Below are positions 7,868-15,873 of a stretch of 64,000 nucleotides of DNA, piece after piece. Where the stretch lies: contig CP063166.1 in assembly GCA_016806145.1 (NCBI GenBank), positions 1,798,001 to 1,862,000 on the forward strand. The letters run 5' to 3'. The notes beneath the pieces are model-generated. The model was not told the origin of the DNA, did no database searches, and was given only the letters and a program-made list of their open reading frames with translations. This DNA comes from Variovorax paradoxus (GTDB lineage: Bacteria > Pseudomonadota > Gammaproteobacteria > Burkholderiales > Burkholderiaceae_C). The position numbers were made by a program, and so were the translations under genes. The first letter of the stretch is position 1; each line of letters opens with the position of its first letter.

Positions 7868-8407
7868 ATGAGGAACATCGCGATCGTGATCGCGCTCTGC
7901 GTGGGCGCGTGGTATTACTTCATCGGCGGTCGCAAGCTCGACGAGCCGATGGTCCACCGGTATTACGAGCAGGAGGCGCACGCCATCCTCTCGCGCGACC
8001 CCGAGCGGCTGTGCAAGCAGCTCAGCAGCCGGGCCGTGGTGCAGGACCGCACCACCCTGCTCGGCCAGTCGCAGGACAACACCCTGAACCGCGCCCAGGC
8101 CTGCGATGCCGCGCGCGACAGCTTCAAGACCTTCGCGGCGATCGGCGAGGCGATGGGCGGCATCCTGACCATCGAGTACGACTACCACCTCGACTCGGTC
8201 GAGCTCGCCGCCGACCGCAAGAGCGCCATCGTCAAGGGCACCAGCCGGCTCAAGATGGGCGAGCAGGCGATGCAGTTCGTCTCGAGCTTCGAGCAGCGCA
8301 TCGAGCGCGAGCTGGGCCAGGTGCGGCTGGTGCGCTCCGACCAGAGCACGCTGGTGCGCATGCAGGGCGCCGGCGCGATGCGGCAGAGCGATTTCTTCAA
8401 GAAATGA
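7868..8407 (+). CDS. Hypothetical membrane-anchored protein
   Basis: I do not recognise this 179-residue protein. It starts with one N-terminal hydrophobic segment (residues 3-19, IAIVIALCVGAWYYF) that is more likely a membrane anchor than a cleaved signal. The rest is a soluble alpha/beta domain with two Cys residues (ERLCKQL and AQACDAA) about 30 residues apart that could form a disulphide outside the cytoplasm. It is preceded by GGGGCGGAGC as a ribosome site, and a TATACT -10 box lies upstream at 7814-7819. The next gene starts 10 bases after its stop, so the two probably form an operon with a shared envelope role. The domain size resembles nuclear-transport-factor-2-like folds, but I cannot confirm that. 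Confidence 0.7.
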   Translation: MRNIAIVIALCVGAWYYFIGGRKLDEPMVHRYYEQEAHAILSRDPERLCKQLSSRAVVQDRTTLLGQSQDNTLNRAQACDAARDSFKTFAAIGEAMGGILTIEYDYHLDSVELAADRKSAIVKGTSRLKMGEQAMQFVSSFEQRIERELGQVRLVRSDQSTLVRMQGAGAMRQSDFFKK

Positions 8408-8417
8408 GGGCCGTGCC

Positions 8418-9755
8418 ATGAGCACCCGAGACCGCCTCCGCGAGGACGACGACCGGCCCGCGCCGCCGCCGTTCTGGCACCGCCTCAACAGCTTCTTCGC
8501 CTTTCCGTTCCAGGTGCGTCCGCTCATGTACGGGCTCGCGCTCGCGCTGTGCAGCCTGCTGTACGAGGCGGTGTTCTTCCTGCCCGACGCGCTCGCGATC
8601 CTCTTGATCGAGCTGGGCATCGTGCTGGCCTCGAGCCGCTACGGCTTCAAGGTGGTCGCGCTGGGCTCGCGCGGCATCTGGCGCTCGGCCGACTTCCCGC
8701 GCTCGCTCGACGACGAATGGGTCAACCTGCCGTGGAAGCTGTTCGCGATCTCGCTGGTGCAGGGCATCGCGATCGGCGCGCTCGCCAAGCTCGACCCGAT
8801 GCTCGCCACGGTCGGCATGTTCGTCATGTCCTTCACCTTCCCGGCCGCGGTGATCGTGCTGGTGCAGTCGTGCAGCTTCTTCCAGGCGATGAACCCCGGC
8901 TACGTGTGGGAGACGATGCGCATCATCGGCTGGCCCTATGCGCTGCTGTGCTTCTTCCTGTTCTTGCTGAGCGCCGGCGCGCAGATCGCGATCGGCATGC
9001 TGCTGCCGGTGATCGACGGGCGCATCGCGCTGCCGATCATCAACTTCGCCTTCATCTACTTCGGCTGGGTGATGGCGAGCCTGCTGGGCTACGTGATGTA
9101 CCAGCACCATGCGGCACTGGGCATCGACCTGCTGCCCGGCGGCGGCGTCGACGACGGCGCGCCGGTGGACCGCCGCACGCCCGAGCAGATCGCGGCGCAG
9201 CGCATGGACGCCGAGGTCGCGCAGTGCATCACCGACGGCGACCTCGCGGCCGCGCTGGGCCTGGCCTACGAAGCGCAGCGCACCGCGCCTTCGGACGACC
9301 TCGCGGCGCAGCGCCGCTACCACCGCGTGCTGGCGCTGGTGCCCGACAAGAAGGACACCCTGCTCGACCATGCGCGCCGCTTCATCCCGCTGCTGATGCG
9401 GCGCGACCTCGCGTCCGAGGCGCTCAAGGTGCTCAAGACCTGCCGCGAGAAAGACAAGGCCTTCGTGCTCGAGGACCCCGCGATGGTGATCGCGATGGCG
9501 CGCGCCGAATGGCGCGGCGGCGATGCCCACGGCACCTTGGCGCTGCTGTCGGGCTTCGACCGGCGCTTCCGTGGTCATGCCGCGATCCCGCAGGCCTACG
9601 AGCTGGCCGCGCGCGCGCTGGTGCAGGGGCTCGGCCGCTCGGACATGGCGCAGCCGATCCTGACCACGCTCGAGAACCGCTATCCGGACAGCGAGCAGAC
9701 GAAGGAAGTGCGCTGGCTGCTGCGGCCGGCGCCGGGCGTGGCGGCCTCGGTCTGA
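8418..9755 (+). CDS. Polytopic membrane protein with C-terminal helical-repeat domain, function unknown
   Basis: The 445-residue product has a short charged, Pro-rich N terminus, then about six membrane helices between residues 35 and 225 (for example PLMYGLALALCSLLYEAVF and LPIINFAFIYFGWVMASLL). The cytoplasmic or periplasmic C-terminal half is built of helical pairs that look TPR-like (DLAAALGLAYEAQR, PIDDLAAQRR-type spacing, ASEALKVLKTCREK). The membrane half is reminiscent of DUF4013-type proteins, but that is only a resemblance. It follows the anchored hypothetical protein by 10 bases and is convergent with the RND outer-membrane gene six bases downstream. No enzyme motif is visible. The pair may form one membrane complex; nothing in the sequence gives a pathway. 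Confidence 0.75.
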   Translation: MSTRDRLREDDDRPAPPPFWHRLNSFFAFPFQVRPLMYGLALALCSLLYEAVFFLPDALAILLIELGIVLASSRYGFKVVALGSRGIWRSADFPRSLDDEWVNLPWKLFAISLVQGIAIGALAKLDPMLATVGMFVMSFTFPAAVIVLVQSCSFFQAMNPGYVWETMRIIGWPYALLCFFLFLLSAGAQIAIGMLLPVIDGRIALPIINFAFIYFGWVMASLLGYVMYQHHAALGIDLLPGGGVDDGAPVDRRTPEQIAAQRMDAEVAQCITDGDLAAALGLAYEAQRTAPSDDLAAQRRYHRVLALVPDKKDTLLDHARRFIPLLMRRDLASEALKVLKTCREKDKAFVLEDPAMVIAMARAEWRGGDAHGTLALLSGFDRRFRGHAAIPQAYELAARALVQGLGRSDMAQPILTTLENRYPDSEQTKEVRWLLRPAPGVAASV

Positions 9756-9761
9756 ACCGCC

Positions 9762-11222
9762 TCAGCTCTCCTTCCAGCCCCCGCCCAGCACCTTGTAGAG
9801 CGTGAGCCGGTTGGTCTGCTCGGTGAGCTGCAGGCCGATCAGCGTCTGCTGCGCGGCGTAGTAGGCGCGCTGCGCATCGAGCACGTCGAGGTAGCTGCTG
9901 GCGCCGCTGCGGAACAGCGACTGCGACAGCGAGAAGCTGCGCGAGGTGGCGTCGAGCAGCGAGCGCTGCGCGTCCAGCCGCTCGGCCAAGGTGCGGCGCT
10001 CGGCCAGCGCATCGGCCACTTCGCGGAACGCGGTCTGCACCGTCTTCTCGTAGCTCGCGAGCTGGATCTTCTGCTGCGCCTCGGCCACGCGCAGGTTGGC
10101 GCGGTTGGCGCCGCCGTCGAAGATCGGCACGCTGATCGAGGGCGCGAAGCTCCAGGCGCTGCTGCCGCTGGCGAACAGGCCCGACAGCGTGCTGCTGGCC
10201 GTGCCCGCCGAGGCGGTGAGCGCGATGCGCGGGAAGAAGGCGGCGCGCGCGGCGCCGATGTCGGCATTGCTCGCGCGCAGCGCATGCTCGGCCGCGAGCA
10301 CGTCGGGCCGCTGCTGCAGCACGCTCGAGGGCAGGCCGGCCGGCGGCACCAGCAGCCGCGCAGCGGGCGCGGGCTCGGCGGTGGCGGCGCTCGCCGTGGC
10401 GGTGCCCGGGTCGGTCGCGGCCGGCGTGGGCAGCAGCTCGGCCGGTGGCGTGGCGCCGACCAGCAGCGCGAGCGCATTGCGGTCCTGCTCGACCTGGCTG
10501 TCGAAGGCGGCCGCGTCGGCGCGCGCCGCGTCGACCGTGCTCTGGGCCTGCGCGAGCGCGAGGCCCGACTGCGCGCCCAGTCCATGGCCGCGCTGGATCA
10601 GGTCGAAGGAGCGGCGCTGGCTCTCGAGCGTGTGGCGCGCGAGCTGCAGCCGCTGCTCGTCGGCCGCGAGCTGCAGCCAGGCGGTGGCGACCGAGGCCAC
10701 CAGGCTGATCTGCGTGCCGCGCTGCGTGGCCTCGGTCTGGAAGAAGCTCTGCAGCGCCGCTTCGCTGAGGTTGCGCACGCGGCCGAACAGGTCGATCTCG
10801 TAGCTCGTGAGGCCGAGGTCGGCGCTGTACTGCGTGGCGTAGCGCGGCTCGCCGCCTGTCGAGAGGCTGCCCGGCGTGCGCGAGCGGCTGCCGCCGGCGC
10901 CGGCGTCGATGGTGGGAAAGAGCCCGGCGCGCGCGATGCCGTACTGGGCACGCGCGCGCTCGATGTTGAGCGCGGCCACGCGCAGGTCGCGGTTGTTCGC
11001 GAGCGCGAGCTCGATGACGGCGCGCAGCTTCGGCTCGACGAAGAAGTCGCGCCAGCCCGCGTCGAGCGGCGTGGCGGCTTCGACATTGGCCGAGGGCAGG
11101 GTCGCCGGCACCGGCAGCGCGGGCGCCTGGTAGTCGGGCGCGAGGTTGACGCAGCCCGCGAGCACGGCGGCGGCGGCGACGGCGATGAGCGTCAGCGAAC
11201 GCAAGGGGAGGGCGTGTCGCAT
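9762..11222 (-). CDS. RND efflux outer-membrane channel lipoprotein (OprM/NodT family)
   Basis: The 486-residue protein is the TolC-like exit duct of the efflux system. It has a lipoprotein signal (VLAGC near residue 24), then two outer-membrane-efflux repeats. Typical parts are NNRDLRVAALNIERARAQYG, LTSYEIDLFGRVRN, QQRPDVLAAEHALRASNADIG with AARAAFFPRIAL, and APSISVPIFDGGANRANL. Its ATG overlaps the stop of the permease gene by one base (TGATG). As last gene of the operon it completes a tripartite pump spanning both membranes. It stops six bases from the stop of the convergent upstream unknown gene. The substrate is not readable from sequence; similar pumps export hydrophobic drugs and aromatic compounds. 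Confidence 0.93.
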   Translation of the reverse strand: MRHALPLRSLTLIAVAAAAVLAGCVNLAPDYQAPALPVPATLPSANVEAATPLDAGWRDFFVEPKLRAVIELALANNRDLRVAALNIERARAQYGIARAGLFPTIDAGAGGSRSRTPGSLSTGGEPRYATQYSADLGLTSYEIDLFGRVRNLSEAALQSFFQTEATQRGTQISLVASVATAWLQLAADEQRLQLARHTLESQRRSFDLIQRGHGLGAQSGLALAQAQSTVDAARADAAAFDSQVEQDRNALALLVGATPPAELLPTPAATDPGTATASAATAEPAPAARLLVPPAGLPSSVLQQRPDVLAAEHALRASNADIGAARAAFFPRIALTASAGTASSTLSGLFASGSSAWSFAPSISVPIFDGGANRANLRVAEAQQKIQLASYEKTVQTAFREVADALAERRTLAERLDAQRSLLDATSRSFSLSQSLFRSGASSYLDVLDAQRAYYAAQQTLIGLQLTEQTNRLTLYKVLGGGWKES

Positions 11223-14200
11223 CAGTGGCCTCCTTGCTCGGCGGTCTGCGCGGGCGCCAGCGGCTCGTCCTTCGGCACGGCCTTGCGCCGTCCCGCGAGC
11301 CAGCCGCGGATCAGCGCGAAGAACAGCGGCACGAAGAAGATGCCGAGCGCGGTGCCCACCACCATGCCGCCGAGCACCGCGGTGCCGATCGACTGGCGGC
11401 CACCCGCGCCGGCGCCGGTGCCGATGGCTAGCGGCAGTACGCCGAAGCCGAAGGCCAGCGAGGTCATGAGGATCGGGCGCAGCCGCAGGCGCACCGCCTG
11501 CAGCGTGGCGTCGAGCACGCTCTTGCCCTGTTCCTGCAACTGCTTGGCGAACTCCACGATCAGGATCGCGTTCTTCGACGACAGCCCCACGGTGGTCAAA
11601 AGGCCGACCTGGAAGTACACGTCGTTGCTCAGGCCGCGTAGGCTGGTGAACAGCAGCGCGCCCACGATACCCAGCGGCACCACCAGGATCACCGAGAACG
11701 GCACCGACCAGCTCTCGTAGAGCGCGGCGAGGCACAGGAACACGAACAGGATCGAGATCGCGTAGAGCAGCGGCGCCTGCGCGCCCGACAGCCGTTCCTG
11801 GAACGAGGCGCCGGTCCATTCGTAGGCGATGCCAGGCGGCATCTGCTTCATCACTTCCTCGACCGCGGCCATCGCGTCGCCCGAGCTCACGCCCGGCGCG
11901 GCATCGCCCACGAACTCGTAGCTCGGGCTGCCGTTGTAGCGCTGCAGCTGCGGCGAGCCGTAGCTCCAGCGCGAGCTCGAGAAGGCCGGGAACGAGACCA
12001 TCTGGCCCAGGCTGTTGCGCACGCTCCAGCGGTCGATGTCCGAGGGCAGCATGCGGAAGCCGGTGTCGCCCTGCATGTAGACGCGCTTCACGCGGCCCTT
12101 GTCGAGGAAGTCGTTGATGTAGGTGCCGCCCATGGCGCTCGACAGCGTGCTGTCGATGTCGGAGGTGGCCAGGCTCAGCGCGCCGGCGCGCGCGTCGTCG
12201 ATGTCGACCGCGAACTCGGGCGTGTCGTCGAGGTTGTTGCTGCGCACGTTCATCACCTCGGGCCGGCGGCCCAGCAGCTCGATGGCCTGGTCGCGCGCCT
12301 TCACCAGCGCGTCGTGGCCCAGGCCGTTGATGTCCTTCAGGTGGAAATTGAAGCCGGCGTTGGCGCCCAGGCCGCGCACGGCCGGCGGCAGCAGCACGAA
12401 GATGCGCGCGTCGCGCACCGTCGACAGGTCCTTGTTGGCGCGCCGCGCGAGCTCGGCGGCCGACTGGCCCTTGCCGGTGCGCTCGTCCCAGTCCTTGAGC
12501 TTGACGAAGGCGCGCGCCGAGCTCTGGTCGCCGTTCTGGCCGGTGAGCACGTTCACGCTCACCACCTCGGGCTGCTTCGCGAAGTACTGCTGCATCTGCT
12601 CGACCACGGGCTGCAGCCGCGCGTTCGAGGCGCCCGGCGGCAGGGTCACCTGCACCTGCAGGAAGGCCTGGTCCTCGTCGGGCAGGAAGGAGGTCGGCAG
12701 GCGCATGAACAGCAGTGCCATCACGCCCGCGATCAGCAGGTAGACCACGAGGCTGCGCTTGCCGCGCCGCACGATGCCGCCGACCACGCCCTCGTAGCGC
12801 GCGGCATTGCGGTCGAAGCCGCGGTTGAAGGCCGCGAAGAAACGGTCGACCCGGCCCAGCAGGCCGGTGCGCGGCGCCGCATGGCCGCCCTTGGCGACCG
12901 GCTTGAGCAGCGTGGCGCACAGCGCGGGCGTCAGCGTGAGCGCCACGAACACCGACAGCGCCATCGCCGAGACGATGGTGATCGAGAACTGGCGGTAGAT
13001 CACGCCGGTGGAGCCGCCGAAGAAGGCCATCGGCACGAACACCGCCGACAGCACCAGCGCGATGCCCACCAGCGCGGGCGTGATCTCGGCCATCGACTTG
13101 CGCGTGGCCTCCTTGGGCGAGAGCCCTTCCTCGTGCATCACGCGCTCGACGTTCTCGACCACGACGATGGCGTCGTCCACCAGCAGGCCGATGGCCAGCA
13201 CCATGCCGAACATGGTGAGCGTGTTGATCGAGTAGCCGGCCATCGACAGCACGCCGAAGGTGCCCAGCAGCACCACCGGCACCGCGATCGCGGGGATCAG
13301 CGTGGCGCGGAAGTTCTGCAGGAACACATACATCACCAGCACCACCAGCAGCATGGCCTCGAGCAGCGCCTTCACCACCTCGTCGATCGACGCGCTGACG
13401 AAGGGCGTGGTGTCGTAGCTCACGAAGGTCTGCAGCTGGTTCGGGAACAGCGGCTTGAGCTCCTCGACCTTGGCATTCACCGCCTGCGCCACCTGCACCG
13501 CGTTGGCGCCGTCGGCCAGCACCACGCCGAGGCCGGCGCCGGGCCGGCCATCGAGCTGCGAGCGCACCGTGAGGTTCTCGGCGCCGAGCTCGACGCGCGC
13601 CACGTCCTTGAGCCGCACCACGGCGCCGTCGGGCGTCACGCGCAGCACCACGTTCTCGAACTGCTCCGCGGTCTGCAGCTTGCTGCGCGCGGTGATGGTG
13701 GCGTTGAGCTGCTGCTGCGCGGCCGCCGGCAGCGCGCCGAGCTGGCCGGCCGAGACCTGTGCGTTCTGCGCCGTGATGGCGGCGCTCACGTCCGAGGGCA
13801 TCAGCGCGTACTTGCGCAGCTTGTCGGGGTCGAGCCACAGCCGCATGGCGTAGCCGGTGCCCAGGGTCTGGACCTCGCCCACGCCGTCGATGCGGCTGAT
13901 CACGTCGACCAGGTTGCTGCTGATGTAGTCGCCCACGTCCACGGCCGAGGCGCTGCCGTCGCCCGAGTACATCGAGACGATCATCAGGAAGTCGTTGCCG
14001 CCCTTGGTGACGGTGACGCCGCGGCTCTGCACCTGCTGCGGCAGCCGCGACATGGCCTGCTGCAGCTTGTTCTGCACCTGCATCTGCGCCACGTCGATGC
14101 TGGTGCCGGGATTGAAGGTCAGCGACAGCCGGGCCACGCCCGAGGAGTTGCTGGTCGACTGCATGTACAGCAGGTTGTCCAGCCCCTTGAGCTGCTGCTC

Positions 14201-14395
14201 GATCACCTGCGTGACCGAGTCCTCGACCGTCTTGGCCGAGGCGCCGGTGTAGGTGGCGTTGATCGACACGCGCGGCGGCGCGATGTCGGGGTACTGCTCG
14301 AGCGGCAGCGTGCGGATCGCCATCAGGCCCGCGAGCATGACGACGATGGAGAGCACCCACGCGAAGATGGGTCGGTCGATGAAGAACTGCGCCAT
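11222..14395 (-). CDS. RND multidrug efflux permease (HAE1/AcrB family)
   Basis: The 1057-residue size is normal for the HAE1 family of proton-driven inner-membrane pumps. It begins MAQFFIDRPIFAWVLSIVVM, a family hallmark. Helix 4 carries the proton-relay pair in GLLVDDAIVVVENVERV, and the C-terminal half has GLSSKNAILIVEFAKQLQEQ. The porter and docking domains are present in both halves. The periplasmic fusion protein gene lies nine bases upstream and the outer-membrane gene overlaps downstream, so one transcript makes the whole pump. No regulator gene adjoins it. It is intact by length and motifs. The closest well-known relatives are AcrB, MexB and TtgB type pumps; drug specificity is not determinable here. 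Confidence 0.96.
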   Translation of the reverse strand: MAQFFIDRPIFAWVLSIVVMLAGLMAIRTLPLEQYPDIAPPRVSINATYTGASAKTVEDSVTQVIEQQLKGLDNLLYMQSTSNSSGVARLSLTFNPGTSIDVAQMQVQNKLQQAMSRLPQQVQSRGVTVTKGGNDFLMIVSMYSGDGSASAVDVGDYISSNLVDVISRIDGVGEVQTLGTGYAMRLWLDPDKLRKYALMPSDVSAAITAQNAQVSAGQLGALPAAAQQQLNATITARSKLQTAEQFENVVLRVTPDGAVVRLKDVARVELGAENLTVRSQLDGRPGAGLGVVLADGANAVQVAQAVNAKVEELKPLFPNQLQTFVSYDTTPFVSASIDEVVKALLEAMLLVVLVMYVFLQNFRATLIPAIAVPVVLLGTFGVLSMAGYSINTLTMFGMVLAIGLLVDDAIVVVENVERVMHEEGLSPKEATRKSMAEITPALVGIALVLSAVFVPMAFFGGSTGVIYRQFSITIVSAMALSVFVALTLTPALCATLLKPVAKGGHAAPRTGLLGRVDRFFAAFNRGFDRNAARYEGVVGGIVRRGKRSLVVYLLIAGVMALLFMRLPTSFLPDEDQAFLQVQVTLPPGASNARLQPVVEQMQQYFAKQPEVVSVNVLTGQNGDQSSARAFVKLKDWDERTGKGQSAAELARRANKDLSTVRDARIFVLLPPAVRGLGANAGFNFHLKDINGLGHDALVKARDQAIELLGRRPEVMNVRSNNLDDTPEFAVDIDDARAGALSLATSDIDSTLSSAMGGTYINDFLDKGRVKRVYMQGDTGFRMLPSDIDRWSVRNSLGQMVSFPAFSSSRWSYGSPQLQRYNGSPSYEFVGDAAPGVSSGDAMAAVEEVMKQMPPGIAYEWTGASFQERLSGAQAPLLYAISILFVFLCLAALYESWSVPFSVILVVPLGIVGALLFTSLRGLSNDVYFQVGLLTTVGLSSKNAILIVEFAKQLQEQGKSVLDATLQAVRLRLRPILMTSLAFGFGVLPLAIGTGAGAGGRQSIGTAVLGGMVVGTALGIFFVPLFFALIRGWLAGRRKAVPKDEPLAPAQTAEQGGH

Positions 14396-14404
14396 GGTCC
14401 GGCC

Positions 14405-15634
14405 TCAGCGCGCCACGGGGTTGGTGGCGGCATCGGCCGCGTCGGGCGCGACGGCGGCCACCGGGCCGGCCGCGGCGCGCGCGCCGAGGTCGACCACCTT
14501 GACCTTGTCGCCGACCTTCACGCGCTGCGAGCCCTCGGTCATCACGCGGTCGCCGGGCGCGAGGCCGTCGAGCACCTGCCAGCGCGTGCCGATCGCGCGG
14601 CCGACCTGGATCGGGCGCTTCGCGACCTTGTTCTCGGCATCGATCACCAGCGCCGAGGCGCTGCCGTCGGGCGCGCGCGTCACGGCCTGCTGCGGCACCA
14701 GCAGCGCGGCGGCGTTCACGCCCTCCTGCAGCACCGCGCGCACGTACATGCCGGGCATCAGCAGCCGGTCGGGGTTGGGCACCACCGCGCGCAGGGTCAC
14801 GCTGCCGGTGCCGGCATCGACGGTGACGCCGCTGAAGGTCAGGCGCCCGGGGTGCGGGTACTTGCTGCCGTCCTCGAGCACCAGCTGGATGCGCGCCTCG
14901 GCATCGCTGGCACGCTGCAGCCGGCCGCTGGCGAGCTCGCGCTTGAGCCGCAGCAGCTCGCTGCTCGACTGGGTGACGTGCACGTGGATCGGGTCGAGCT
15001 GCTGCACCGTCGTCATCGCGGTGGTCTGGTTGGCCGTGACCAGCGCGCCCGGCGTGACGCTCGAGAGCTCGGCCCAGCCGCTGATCGGCGAGACGATGCG
15101 GGTGTAGCCGAGCTGGATGCGCGCGGTCTGCTCGGCCGCGCGCGCCACGCCGAGGTCGGCCTCGGCCTGCTGCTCGGCGGCCTGCGACTCGTCGAACACC
15201 TGGCGGCTGATGGCGTCGATCTTCACAAGCTCGGCATTGCGGCGCGCCACGGTGCGCGCGGTGGCGAGCGCCGACTCGGCCTTGCGCACGCTGGCCTGCG
15301 CGCTGGCATGGGCCGCCTGCAGCGAGGCCGGGTCGAGCTGGTAGAGCACCTGGCCGGCCTTGACCTGCGAGCCCTCGGTGAACAGCCGCTCCTTGAGGAT
15401 GCCGCCGACCTGCGGCCGGATCTCGGCGATGACCGGGGCCGCGGTGCGGCCCGGCAGCTCGGTGCTCAGCGCCAGCGTCTCGTGCTTGAGCGTGACGGTG
15501 CCGACTTCCCGTTCGGGCGCCGCCGCCTTGGGCGCGGCGGCCTCGTTGCGCGAACAGCCGGCGAGCGTGATGGCGGCGGCCAGCGCGAGGGCGGTGATGA
15601 GCAGCGGGAAGGGACGGCGTGTGTGAGCGGGCAT
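14405..15634 (-). CDS. RND efflux periplasmic adaptor (membrane fusion lipoprotein)
   Basis: The 409-residue protein links the permease to the outer-membrane channel. From ATG 15634 it has a lipoprotein signal with ITLAGCSRN. The usual modules follow: a barrel-sandwich lipoyl half (IAEIRPQVGGILKERLFTEG), a coiled-coil hairpin rich in Ala/Gln (AAEQQAEADLGVARAAEQ), the second lipoyl half (YTRIVSPISGWAELSSV), a beta-barrel (GSVTLRAVVPNPDRLLMPGM) and a membrane-proximal domain. A longer frame starts 40 codons upstream but would bury the lipoprotein signal. It is the first gene of the operon. The 239-base region upstream, before the rhomboid gene, should hold the promoter, but I could not pick a convincing one. 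Confidence 0.94.
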   Translation of the reverse strand: MPAHTRRPFPLLITALALAAAITLAGCSRNEAAAPKAAAPEREVGTVTLKHETLALSTELPGRTAAPVIAEIRPQVGGILKERLFTEGSQVKAGQVLYQLDPASLQAAHASAQASVRKAESALATARTVARRNAELVKIDAISRQVFDESQAAEQQAEADLGVARAAEQTARIQLGYTRIVSPISGWAELSSVTPGALVTANQTTAMTTVQQLDPIHVHVTQSSSELLRLKRELASGRLQRASDAEARIQLVLEDGSKYPHPGRLTFSGVTVDAGTGSVTLRAVVPNPDRLLMPGMYVRAVLQEGVNAAALLVPQQAVTRAPDGSASALVIDAENKVAKRPIQVGRAIGTRWQVLDGLAPGDRVMTEGSQRVKVGDKVKVVDLGARAAAGPVAAVAPDAADAATNPVAR

Positions 15635-15873
15635 GGGCGGGGGGAAGTGACGAAGGCCCCAAATGGAGCGAACGGGCGCTCCCGAGTTCAATGCAGGAGG
15701 AGACCGGGAGCGAGCTTTACAGAGAGAAAGCCCTGCAAGGGCGATGCCAACCATGACAAAGTCGTGTGACAGCCGCTTGGCTGGAATGCAAAGTTAAGCA
15801 TCGCTAGCGTTTGCCGAGCAAGTCCTTGCGAACTGTGTGGGTCTCCGACCGGCGGCCGGAAACCGCGGAACGC

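Noticed and set aside
9762..15662. One continuous minus-strand frame of nearly 2000 codons ending in the outer-membrane lipoprotein
   Set aside because: Only the last 486 codons are protein-like; the upstream part is out of frame with the permease and adaptor. It is not a fusion protein.
12314..15769. Very long open frame opposite the RND permease and adaptor genes
   Set aside because: High GC suppresses stop codons in the antisense frame; the translation is His/Arg/Gln-rich with no family resemblance, while the minus-strand genes are unmistakable.
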